Assembly (NCBI GenBank): GCA_002169755.1
Contig: NHIU01000001.1
Location: 1 to 7,968 of the forward strand
Length of the DNA stretch: 7,968 bases
Origin: Candidatus Pelagibacter sp. TMED197
GTDB lineage: Bacteria; Pseudomonadota; Alphaproteobacteria; Pelagibacterales; Pelagibacteraceae
Direction: 5' to 3'
Shown piece after piece: positions 1 to 5,835 of the stretch (position 1 is the stretch's first letter; every line of letters begins with the position of its first letter). A program made the position numbers and the translations under genes. The notes below the pieces were generated by a model. The model had not been told where the DNA came from and made no database searches. It saw nothing but the letters and a program-made list of their open reading frames with translations.

Positions 1-1353
1 AAAGTAAAGAATCTTTTAGAAGAAGAAAAAGAAAGAATAGTATTTAAACCTAATGTAGGTCCACAAACAGAATTTCTTGCTGCAGGTGAGCAAGATGTTT
101 TATATGGTGGAGCTGCAGGTGGTGGTAAATCCTATGCAATGTTAGTTGACCCATTAAGGTATATGCATATAAAAGAACATAGAGCTTTATTACTAAGAAA
201 GTCTATGCCTGAGTTAAGAGAATTAATAGATAAATCTAGAGAACTTTATCCTAAAGCTTTTGCTGGTGCAAAGTTTAGAGAAGTAGAAAAGATTTGGAGA
301 TTCCCTTCAGGTGCGTCATTGGAGTTCGGATATCTGGACAGAGATGCTGATGTATATAGATACCAAGGTCAATCCTACACATGGATAGGTATTGATGAAT
401 TAACTCAGTATCCTACAGAGTTTCCCCTTCAATATTTGCAATCACGATTAAGAACAACTAACAAAGATATACAATGCTTTATTCGGTGTACTGCAAACCC
501 TGGAGGTGTCGGAGGTAATTGGGTTAAGAAAAGGTATCTAGACCCATCACCTCCGAATGAAAGTTTTATAGGTAAAGATGAAATAACTAGAAAGTTTATA
601 CCTGCTAAGTTAGATGATAACCCTTATCTAGCTGAAGATGGTAAGTATGAAAAGATGCTAGAGTCTTTACCACCAGTACAAAAGAAACAATTACTAGATG
701 GTAACTGGGATGTTTCTGAAGGTGCAGCATTTGTAGAATTTGATTATGATACACATTGTATTGACCCATATGAGTTACCTAAAAGATGGGAACGATTTAA
801 AGGGATTGACTATGGTTATGCTTCAGAGTCTGCAGTTATATGGGCAGCATTAGACCCTAGTGATGAAACATTAATTATTTATAGAGAATTATATCAGAAA
901 GGTTTAACAGGAGAAGACCTAGCTAAGAAAATTTTTGAATACGAAAGAGAAGATAAACTATCTGTTAGTGGAGTATTAGATAGTGCAGCTTGGGCAAGGA
1001 CTGGAACAACAGGACCAACAGTAGGAGAAGCATTAACTATGGCTGGTCATAAACTTAGAAGAGCTGATAAAAATAGAATACAAGGTAAGATACAAGTACA
1101 TGAAAGATTAAAGTTAAATCCAAAGGGTAGACCTAGATTACAAATATTTAAATCATGTCCAAACCTTATAAGAGAATTACAGGGAATACCTGTAGACGCA
1201 AACAAACCAGAAGATGTAGATACTAAAGCACCTGACCATGCATATGATGCATTAAGATATTTAATAATGTCTAGACCTAGAAGTATTAGTTCTTATGAAC
1301 AAATGCAACAGATAAAAAAGTGGACACCTTCTGACCCAACATTCGGATACTAA
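1..1353 (+). CDS. terL: Terminase large subunit, ATPase and nuclease (5' partial)
   Basis: This is the DNA-packaging motor: an ATPase that translocates DNA into the procapsid through the portal, plus an RNase H-like nuclease that cuts the concatemer. The frame is open from base 1 (450 residues visible) and contains no start codon before 139, so the gene enters from outside the window. Numbering visible residues: adenine-binding-like PQTEF 21-25; Walker A GGAAGGGKS 36-44; Walker B WIGIDEL 128-134 with catalytic Asp132-Glu133; coupling motif CTANPGG 163-169. The nuclease acids are probably Asp270 (GIDYGY), Asp327 (VLDSAAW) and Asp412/Asp416 (DHAYDALRY). Starting at the ATG at 139 would delete Walker A, so that start is wrong. 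The usual family length is about 450-550 residues, so only a short N-terminus is missing. The next gene starts one base after the stop. Function is firm; the packaging type (cos, pac or other) is not visible. Confidence 0.97.
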   Translation, partial: KVKNLLEEEKERIVFKPNVGPQTEFLAAGEQDVLYGGAAGGGKSYAMLVDPLRYMHIKEHRALLLRKSMPELRELIDKSRELYPKAFAGAKFREVEKIWRFPSGASLEFGYLDRDADVYRYQGQSYTWIGIDELTQYPTEFPLQYLQSRLRTTNKDIQCFIRCTANPGGVGGNWVKKRYLDPSPPNESFIGKDEITRKFIPAKLDDNPYLAEDGKYEKMLESLPPVQKKQLLDGNWDVSEGAAFVEFDYDTHCIDPYELPKRWERFKGIDYGYASESAVIWAALDPSDETLIIYRELYQKGLTGEDLAKKIFEYEREDKLSVSGVLDSAAWARTGTTGPTVGEALTMAGHKLRRADKNRIQGKIQVHERLKLNPKGRPRLQIFKSCPNLIRELQGIPVDANKPEDVDTKAPDHAYDALRYLIMSRPRSISSYEQMQQIKKWTPSDPTFGY

Positions 1354-1354
1354 T

Positions 1355-1564
1355 ATGAAAGAACTAAGAGAAACAATAATAAAAAGTTTACTCAGACACG
1401 CAGAAGGACACATAGAAAAACATTGTGCTAATATAGAAATTTATTTAACTAATCCTGCAGGGATAGGAGAACATTCTGATATATTAGAAGCAATTGAAAA
1501 AGAGTTAGCTGTGATAGCTGAGTATGAAGACCAAATATCAATTATAAGAAAATATTTTAGTTAA
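1355..1564 (+). CDS. Small helical phage protein downstream of terminase
   Basis: This is a 69-residue protein of unknown function. It looks wholly alpha-helical: an amphipathic N-terminal helix (residues 1-32, MKELRETIIKSLLRHAEGHI), a turn around NPAGIGEH (33-40), and a second Glu/Ile-rich helix to the end. The single Cys is at 24; there is no signal peptide or membrane segment. It starts one base after the terminase stop, with only a weak GGA at 1345-1347 as ribosome site, and its stop overlaps the next ATG by one base (TAATG). It is therefore probably translated by coupling. Small helical genes between terminase and portal are common in marine phages and are sometimes small-terminase or head-assembly factors. 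Nothing here identifies a DNA-binding domain, so I leave the function open. Confidence 0.8.
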   Translation: MKELRETIIKSLLRHAEGHIEKHCANIEIYLTNPAGIGEHSDILEAIEKELAVIAEYEDQISIIRKYFS

Positions 1565-1833
1565 TGCCTTTGTATACTTTTAGAGATAAGAATACAAGCA
1601 AACAATATGATAAACAAATGTCATATGAAGAGTTACAAGAATATTTAAAACAAGAACACATAGAACAAGTATTTAAAATTAATATATACAGATATTCAGA
1701 TAACAATGGTAACAAAGACCAGTTTACTGAATGGGCTAGAGACCCTAATATAAATGGTGATGGTGGTTTCCAAACTTATGGAAAAGCCAAAACAGATAAT
1801 GACAAGAGACTAGATGATAAAGAGAAAAATTAA
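1564..1833 (+). CDS. Small phage protein, MPLYTF N-terminus (FmdB-like start without cysteines)
   Basis: This is an 89-residue protein of unknown function. The N-terminus MPLYTFRDKNTSKQYDKQMS (1-20), then a short helix and EQVFKI (34-39), resembles from memory a family of short phage proteins beginning MPxYxF. Their start recalls bacterial FmdB-type zinc ribbons, but this protein has no cysteine, so it cannot form that zinc site. The C-terminal half (46-89) is hydrophilic, rich in Asn, Asp, Gly and Lys, and probably disordered. The start codon shares one base with the upstream stop (TAATG), and no convincing Shine-Dalgarno precedes it, which argues for coupled re-initiation. Its 3' end overlaps the next gene by 20 bases. 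The family resemblance is a recollection, not a search result. Confidence 0.8.
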   Translation: MPLYTFRDKNTSKQYDKQMSYEELQEYLKQEHIEQVFKINIYRYSDNNGNKDQFTEWARDPNINGDGGFQTYGKAKTDNDKRLDDKEKN

Positions 1834-2116
1834 AATAAACCCTAGGGCTAAAAGAGAAATAGATAGATACCCTATGGTTGCTGTATACTGGCTCGATATT
1901 TGTTCGGACAGCTCATGGCAATCTATTGAAGGATGTAAGAAAGCAAAACTACCTGTATGTGTTACTAAAGGACATCTACTTACTCAGAAAGGTGGTATCA
2001 CTAGAATATTTGGTGACTACTCACTAGCTGATGAAGAGTTAGGTAAGATTGAAGAGATAGGTAATACAACTATAATTCCTAATAGTGTTATAGTTGAAAT
2101 CAAGAAAATAAGTTGA
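1814..2116 (+). CDS. Conserved small phage protein with beta-rich YWLDICSDSSW motif
   Basis: This is a 100-residue protein of unknown function. After a basic N-terminal tail (residues 1-18, KRKIKINPRAKR) comes a beta-rich pattern: AVYWLDICSDSSWQS (23-37), a short helix with KKAKLPVCVTKGHLL (42-56), ITRIFGDYSL (62-71) and a final IIPNSVIVEIKKI (87-99). I recognise this arrangement (W-D-x2-S-x2-W, then C-V-T-x-G, then IP-x3-I-x2-I) as a widespread family of short phage proteins, but I know no firm function for it. The ATG at 1814 has AAGAG at 1804-1808 five bases upstream. An ATG at 1874 would drop the basic tail but has no well-spaced ribosome site. The gene overlaps the previous one by 20 bases. 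Its TGA stop lies inside the -35 box of the portal promoter. Confidence 0.85.
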   Translation: MIKRKIKINPRAKREIDRYPMVAVYWLDICSDSSWQSIEGCKKAKLPVCVTKGHLLTQKGGITRIFGDYSLADEELGKIEEIGNTTIIPNSVIVEIKKIS

Positions 2117-2141
2117 CAAGGGTATAGAATATCTGTATTAT
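2113..2141 (+). promoter_or_regulatory. Sigma70-type promoter P1, upstream of portal
   Basis: A perfect -35 hexamer TTGACA (2113-2118) and a 5/6 -10 hexamer TATTAT (2136-2141) are separated by exactly 17 bases. The -35 box overlaps the TGA stop of the upstream gene (2114-2116). A start site about seven bases past the -10 would put the RNA 5' end near 2148, immediately at the ribosome-binding site, giving a leader of only about 14 bases. The boxes are seen directly; activity is inferred. Confidence 0.8.
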
Positions 2142-2147
2142 TACAGT

Positions 2148-2154
2148 AAGGGGA
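2148..2154 (+). promoter_or_regulatory. Shine-Dalgarno of the portal gene
   Basis: AAGGGGA lies seven bases before the portal ATG at 2162 and fixes that start. It lies at or next to the predicted P1 transcription start, so the transcript would begin with its own ribosome site. Confidence 0.75.
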
Positions 2155-2161
2155 ATTATTT

Positions 2162-4351
2162 ATGGAATACAACAATGTTTCTTCTATGGACTCCGAAAAG
2201 GATAACAGAGAAGATAGGATAGAACCTTTAGTAGCTGAGATTAATTATAAGTTTAAAGCTGCATCTGATAAAAGACAAGATGATGAAGATAGATGGCTTC
2301 AAGCTTATCATAATTATAGAGGTAAATATTATAAGAATATTCAGTTTACTGAAAGAGAAAAGTCTAGAGTATTTGTTAAAGTAACTAAAACAAAAGTTCT
2401 AGCTGCTTATGGACAAATCGTAGATGTACTATTTGGTACAGGTAAGTTTCCATTAATAATTCAAGAGACAAAAGTTCCAGAAGGTATTTCAGAATATGCT
2501 CATATGAATCCCATGAAAGAAAAAATGGGTGATGAGAATATGCAACCTACTCCAGGCATAGAAGGTAACATGGATTATACTCCAGGTGAAACTATGGAAA
2601 TGAATAATGGTGGTTTAGGTTTTCCTGGTGATGGAAATGAATTAGCTCCTGGTGCAACTTTTGATTCTTTAAATCAAGATGCTAAGTTAGGTTCATTAAA
2701 AAGTAAATATGAAGAAGCAAATTTAACTGATGGTCCTTCTCCTCTTCCAGAATTTTCTCAAATTAAACCAGCTCAACTAGCTGCAAGACAATTAAATAAA
2801 TTAATTGAAGACCAACTAGATGAATCAAATGCAAATATTATTTTAAGAAATGCAATATTTGAATCTTGTTTATTAGGAACAGGAATTATAAAAGGTCCAT
2901 TTACTTTTAATAAAACTTTACATAAATATAATTTATCTGGTAATGGTAATGCAAGAGAATATGCACCAGAGTTTGTTAAAGTTCCAAGAATAGAATTTTG
3001 TAGTGTATGGGATTTTTATCCTGACCCTAATGCTAGAAGTATGGATGAATGTGAATATGTAATTCATAGACATAGATTAAATAGAAATCAATTTAGAGAT
3101 TTAATTAATAGACCTTATTTTTCAAAAGAAAAAATTGAAGAGTGTTTAGCTATGGGTGGTAACTATACTAAACAAGATTGGGAAACAGATTTAGATTTAG
3201 AAAATAATACTTATGGTGATATAGAAAAAAACCGATATGAAGTTTTAGAATATTGGGGAACTATAGATGCCATGACTGCAAGAGAATATAATCTTGAAAT
3301 AGATGAAGCAGTATCTGATATGTCAGAGATACAAGTTAATATTTGGACAGTCAGAGGTAAAGTAATTAGAATTGTAGAAAATCCATTTAAACCTTTTAGA
3401 ATACCTTATCAAGCTTTTAATTATGAAAAAAATCCATATCAATTTTTTGGAATAGGTGTTCCAGAAAATATGGATGATGCTCAATCAATTATGAATGGTC
3501 ATGCAAGAATGGCTATTGATAATTTAGCATTAGCAGGTAATTTAGTTTTTGATATAGATGAATCAGCTTTAGTTAATAATCAAAGCATGGAAGTATTTCC
3601 AGGTAAGATATTTAAAAGACAAGCTGGTGTTCCAGGTCAAGCAATATATGGAATTAAGTTTCCTAATACTGCTCCAGAGAATATGCAGATGTTTGATAAG
3701 TTTAGACAACTTGCAGATGAATCTACAGGAATACCATCATACTCACATGGACAAACTGGAGTACAAAGTATGACAAGAACAGCATCAGGTATGTCAATGC
3801 TTATGGGTGCTGCATCATTAAATATAAAAACAGTAATTAAAAATATTGATGATAGTTTAATTAAACCTTTAGGAGAATCTATGTTCCAATGGAATATGCA
3901 ATTCTATGAAGGTGAATTACCTATCATTGGAGATTTTGAAATTAAAGCAACAGGTAGTTCTTCTTTGATGAGAAAAGAAGTTAGAAGTCAAAGACTAACA
4001 ATGTTCTTACAAACAATTCAAAATCCACAAATTGCTCCATTTGTTAGAATATCAGAAGTCATTAAAGAATTAGCATACTCTTTAGATTTAGACCCTGATG
4101 AAATATTAAACTCTAAAGATGAAGCAGAAATCCATGCTAAAATTATAGGATATCAAAATAATGTTAACCAAGGAACTAGCCCTCAAGCTGTTGACCCTAG
4201 TCAACTCGGAGCAATGGCAGAGTCTGGAGGAGTACCTCAACAAGGTGCAGGAGCAGACAACACAGGAAATGGCGAAATCCCAGAACCTACAGATAATCCA
4301 CCAATGCCAGGGCAGATGGAATTTTCTGGAACGACTGAAGAACCTGCCTAG
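2162..4351 (+). CDS. Portal protein (P22/podovirus-like)
   Basis: This 729-residue protein should form the dodecameric portal ring: the DNA channel at one capsid vertex, docking site for the terminase and nucleus for capsid assembly. It carries an N-terminal helical region with RWLQAYHNYRGKYY (44-57). A Met/Gly/Pro/Asn-rich low-complexity insert (about 114-195) follows, including PTPGIEGNMDYTPGE. The stem/wing region has IILRNAIFESCLLGTG (226-241), VWDFYPDPNARSMDECEYV (282-300) and FGIGVPENMDDAQSIMN (429-445), and then RTASGMSMLMGAAS (539-552), typical of this portal class. The C-terminal tail (about 667-729) is Gly/Pro/Gln/Glu-rich and probably disordered; it is the part that shares DNA with an overprinted gene. 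The gene has its own promoter (P1) and a strong ribosome site. Asp codons are almost all GAT except before C, where they are GAC. Identification rests on recognised motifs, length and position between terminase and capsid genes. Confidence 0.93.
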   Translation: MEYNNVSSMDSEKDNREDRIEPLVAEINYKFKAASDKRQDDEDRWLQAYHNYRGKYYKNIQFTEREKSRVFVKVTKTKVLAAYGQIVDVLFGTGKFPLIIQETKVPEGISEYAHMNPMKEKMGDENMQPTPGIEGNMDYTPGETMEMNNGGLGFPGDGNELAPGATFDSLNQDAKLGSLKSKYEEANLTDGPSPLPEFSQIKPAQLAARQLNKLIEDQLDESNANIILRNAIFESCLLGTGIIKGPFTFNKTLHKYNLSGNGNAREYAPEFVKVPRIEFCSVWDFYPDPNARSMDECEYVIHRHRLNRNQFRDLINRPYFSKEKIEECLAMGGNYTKQDWETDLDLENNTYGDIEKNRYEVLEYWGTIDAMTAREYNLEIDEAVSDMSEIQVNIWTVRGKVIRIVENPFKPFRIPYQAFNYEKNPYQFFGIGVPENMDDAQSIMNGHARMAIDNLALAGNLVFDIDESALVNNQSMEVFPGKIFKRQAGVPGQAIYGIKFPNTAPENMQMFDKFRQLADESTGIPSYSHGQTGVQSMTRTASGMSMLMGAASLNIKTVIKNIDDSLIKPLGESMFQWNMQFYEGELPIIGDFEIKATGSSSLMRKEVRSQRLTMFLQTIQNPQIAPFVRISEVIKELAYSLDLDPDEILNSKDEAEIHAKIIGYQNNVNQGTSPQAVDPSQLGAMAESGGVPQQGAGADNTGNGEIPEPTDNPPMPGQMEFSGTTEEPA

Positions 4352-4385
4352 TCAAGTAAACGAATTAAAAAAAAGTGTTGACTAA
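4161..4385 (+). CDS. Overprinted small helical phage protein, overlapping the portal 3' end
   Basis: This 74-residue protein is read in the +1 frame relative to the portal and shares 191 bases with it. It is not a simple shadow. The protein has the pattern LVNSEQWQSLEEYLNKVQ (13-30), a Gln/Met helix, CQGRWNFLERLKNLPSQV (49-66). I recognise this from short phage proteins near the portal gene (L-V-N-S-x2-W-x2-L-x2-Y-L ... Q-G ... L-x2-L-x2-V); their function is unknown to me. It looks like two amphipathic helices forming a hairpin. In contrast, the portal tail in the same DNA is disordered, as expected when one frame is constrained by a folded protein. The local DNA is visibly richer in G and C than the rest of the portal. 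AGGA at 4147-4150 is a modest ribosome site, ten bases before the ATG. Its TAA stop lies within TTGACTAA, which also supplies the next promoter's -35 box. Confidence 0.78.
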   Translation: MLTKELALKLLTLVNSEQWQSLEEYLNKVQEQTTQEMAKSQNLQIIHQCQGRWNFLERLKNLPSQVNELKKSVD

Positions 4386-4406
4386 TTACACTTGCGTTGT
4401 TATAAT
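4378..4406 (+). promoter_or_regulatory. Strong sigma70-type promoter P2 with extended -10
   Basis: TTGACT (4378-4383) and a perfect TATAAT (4401-4406) are separated by 17 bases. A TG at 4398-4399, one base before the hexamer, makes an extended -10. The -35 box overlaps the GAC-TAA end of the overprinted gene. Predicted initiation near 4413 leaves a leader of about 14 bases. No other convincing promoter lies before the scaffold or capsid genes, so P2 probably drives all three genes from 4427 to 7760. Boxes are seen; activity and reach are inferred. Confidence 0.85.
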
Positions 4407-4413
4407 AACAACT

Positions 4414-4418
4414 AAGGA
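4414..4418 (+). promoter_or_regulatory. Shine-Dalgarno of the gene at 4427
   Basis: AAGGA is eight bases before the first of two adjacent ATG codons (4427 and 4430), which favours the first. As at the portal gene, it lies at the predicted 5' end of the promoter's transcript. Confidence 0.65.
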
Positions 4419-4426
4419 TTAGAATT

Positions 4427-5701
4427 ATGATGAAAAAGAACAAACCTGTCAATATGGCTACTGGTGGACTTATGTCTATGCCACCTTTTATTAAAGATAA
4501 AGCTGATGAAAAAGATAAGGGTATTACTCCATATGATGTTAATACACCTAAAGAAGCTAGACAAGGTTTACCTTCAAGATTAGTAGCACCATCAAGAACT
4601 AGATTTAATACTGGTGGTTTTAATGCAATGGAACTTTCTCTTTTAAAATCAAATGGATATAAACCTGAAGAAGTATCTACTTGGAAAGATAAAGGTAAAG
4701 GACTTTTACAAACATTAACAACAGGACCTGTATTAAAAGCTAAAGGTGGTTTAATGAGAAAAAAATATAGTAAAGGAGATATTTTAGATTTAGATGGTAG
4801 TGGAGATACTACTATGAAAGATGTATTAATTGGTAGAGGTGTTATAGACGCAGATGGTAATATGATTTCAAAAAATAAAAAAGCATATGGTGGTTTAATG
4901 AAAAGACAAAAATATAATGTTGGTGATGAAGTAGCTAAATTAAAAACTTTAAAATTACCAATTGATGAAATACCTGAAGAATTAGAAGAAGCTCCAGCAG
5001 AAGGAGATATTCCAGGTGAAGCTAATGCAGTTAAAGATATTTTAATTAATAGACAAATAGAAAAATTAGAAGCAAGAAAAGAAATTACAAATGATATTGC
5101 TGAAGAAAGAAATATTGATAATCAAATTGCAAAATTAGAAACACAAAAAACAAAAGTAAAAGCAGCTACTGGTGGATTATTAAAATTATCTATTGGTGGT
5201 GAAGCAGGAACTTCTGAAAGATATGATAGACGAAGAGACTATCAAGCTTATGCAGAAGGTGATATGGTTGAAGATGAATCTTTAATGACACCTACTGGAA
5301 TGAATACAGAAGATATGGATGGTATTGCTGAAGCTAACATGGAAATGGAAGCAGAAGATAATATGGATATGGGAGATATGGATGGTGTAGTAGATACATC
5401 AGCATTATCAGAAGAAGAAGAAAAAGTTGTAGATGATGCAGTAGAAATGTTTCCAGAATTAGAAGGTATCATTCCAAAAATAGTAGCAACAGAATTTACA
5501 GAAGATGGAGAAGTAGAAGGACCAGGTACAGGAACTTCAGATTCCATCCCAGCACTTTTATCAGATGGTGAATTTGTATTTACAGCAAAAGCAGTTAAGA
5601 ATATTGGTGTAGACAAATTAAGAAAAATGATGAAAGACGCAGAAGCAGCTTATGATTCAGGAATGCAAAATCAAGAAGCTGATGCTGCAATGGCTGAATA
5701 A
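4427..5701 (+). CDS. Probable virion protein with GG repeats, EF-hand-like loop and SDSIP...SDGEF motif
   Basis: This 424-residue protein has no confident function. Five GG[L/F] repeats are visible: ATGGLM (11-16), NTGGFN (61-66), AKGGLMRKKYSKGD (105-118), AYGGLMKRQKYNVGD (153-167) and ATGGLLKLSIGG (247-258). An EF-hand/dockerin-like calcium loop, DLDGSGDTTMKD (121-132), is followed by DADGN (141-145). A charged, probably helical or coiled-coil region covers about 178-245, and an extremely acidic, Met-rich stretch covers about 277-345. The C-terminal GPGTGTSDSIPALLSDGE (365-382) followed by FVFTAKAV is a motif I recall from virion and tail-associated proteins of many phages. Lys/Gly-rich repeats plus this motif suggest a structural or internal virion protein. 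Position between portal and scaffold would also fit a head-assembly factor; no protease motif was found. P2 lies directly upstream. All seven Phe codons are TTT. Confidence 0.85.
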   Translation: MMKKNKPVNMATGGLMSMPPFIKDKADEKDKGITPYDVNTPKEARQGLPSRLVAPSRTRFNTGGFNAMELSLLKSNGYKPEEVSTWKDKGKGLLQTLTTGPVLKAKGGLMRKKYSKGDILDLDGSGDTTMKDVLIGRGVIDADGNMISKNKKAYGGLMKRQKYNVGDEVAKLKTLKLPIDEIPEELEEAPAEGDIPGEANAVKDILINRQIEKLEARKEITNDIAEERNIDNQIAKLETQKTKVKAATGGLLKLSIGGEAGTSERYDRRRDYQAYAEGDMVEDESLMTPTGMNTEDMDGIAEANMEMEAEDNMDMGDMDGVVDTSALSEEEEKVVDDAVEMFPELEGIIPKIVATEFTEDGEVEGPGTGTSDSIPALLSDGEFVFTAKAVKNIGVDKLRKMMKDAEAAYDSGMQNQEADAAMAE

Positions 5702-5727
5702 CAGAATTTATAGAGAGAGGTAACTCT

Positions 5728-5751
5728 ATGGATAGACAAGCTACCTTCTAG
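5728..5751 (+). other. Possible 7-codon leader peptide (MDRQATF)
   Basis: An ATG at 5728, preceded at seven bases by GAGAGG (5715-5720), opens a reading frame of seven codons ending in TAG at 5749-5751. The stop codon falls where the following hairpin's 5' arm meets its loop, so a ribosome finishing this peptide would cover the arm and block the hairpin. It is in frame with the scaffold ATG. It is too short to judge by coding statistics; it may be a remnant or chance. Confidence 0.3.
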
Positions 5752-5764
5752 AAATAGAAGCCCT
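5739..5764 (+). repeat. Hairpin repeat, copy 1
   Basis: AGCTACCTTC (5739-5748) and GAAGCCCT (5757-5764) flank the loop. Inside, CTTCTA (5745-5750) pairs perfectly with TAGAAG (5755-5760) around a GAAA tetraloop. The same two outer blocks recur 58-60 bases downstream. Confidence 0.75.
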
Positions 5765-5779
5765 TGTAGTTTTGTTTTT
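5741..5779 (+). terminator. Possible weak intrinsic terminator or attenuator
   Basis: The GAAA-capped 6-bp stem can be extended by CTAC (5741-5744) with GTAG (5766-5769) across a CCCTT bulge, directly followed by TTTTGTTTTT (5770-5779). That is the layout of an intrinsic terminator, but the stem is short and low in GC, so only partial termination would be expected. Confidence 0.35.
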
Positions 5780-5798
5780 AAACCTAAACACCTACCTT

Positions 5799-5822
5799 AG
5801 CTACCTTCAGTTAAGAAGCCCT
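5799..5822 (+). repeat. Hairpin repeat, copy 2
   Basis: AGCTACCTTC (5799-5808) and GAAGCCCT (5815-5822) match copy 1 exactly, while the central spacer differs in sequence and is two bases shorter (AGTTAA). CTTC and GAAG still form a 4-bp stem. An extra CTACCTT at 5792-5798 precedes it. The repeat ends immediately before the scaffold ribosome site. Confidence 0.75.
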
Positions 5823-5823
5823 A

Positions 5824-5830
5824 AAGGAGG
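5824..5830 (+). promoter_or_regulatory. Shine-Dalgarno of the scaffold gene
   Basis: AAGGAGG is a perfect ribosome site five bases before the ATG at 5836, which decides that start. It could pair imperfectly (six of seven positions, one of them G-T) with CTACCTT at 5801-5807, which would hide it. Confidence 0.85.
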
Positions 5831-5835
5831 ACAAT

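Larger units (their letters stand above)
5702..5835 (+). promoter_or_regulatory. Structured 134-nt leader upstream of the scaffold gene
   Basis: This gap is long for so compact a genome and has no promoter that I can find. In order it holds: a 6-bp hairpin, ATAGAG (5710-5715) with CTCTAT (5724-5729), whose loop carries GAGG and whose 3' arm carries an ATG; a second hairpin with a GAAA tetraloop (5741-5769); a T-rich tract (5770-5779); then a degenerate second copy of the hairpin element (5799-5822) abutting the scaffold ribosome site. Since transcription must come from P2 upstream, this looks like a post-transcriptional control region, acting as an attenuator, translational switch or RNA processing site. 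Which one cannot be decided from sequence alone. Confidence 0.6.

Noticed and set aside
139..1353. Terminase starting at the ATG at 139
   Set aside because: The frame is open to base 1 and contains the Walker A motif (106-132) before this ATG, so the gene starts outside the window.
1874..2116. Shorter start for the small beta-rich gene
   Set aside because: The ATG at 1874 lacks a properly spaced ribosome site, whereas 1814 has AAGAG at five bases; homologues would be needed to overturn this.
4367..4374. Run of eight A as a programmed frameshift site
   Set aside because: It lies near the end of the overprinted gene; slipping would change only a few residues, and no downstream frame would be joined usefully.
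5248..5616. 122-codon minus-strand ORF
   Set aside because: It is a Ser/Thr/Ile/Pro-rich mirror of the acidic, GAA/GAT-rich coding stretch on the plus strand, with no recognisable motif or ribosome site.
4427..5701. Head maturation protease in the portal-scaffold interval
   Set aside because: No serine protease Ser/His motif or ClpP-like pattern is visible; repeats and acidic composition argue against an enzyme.
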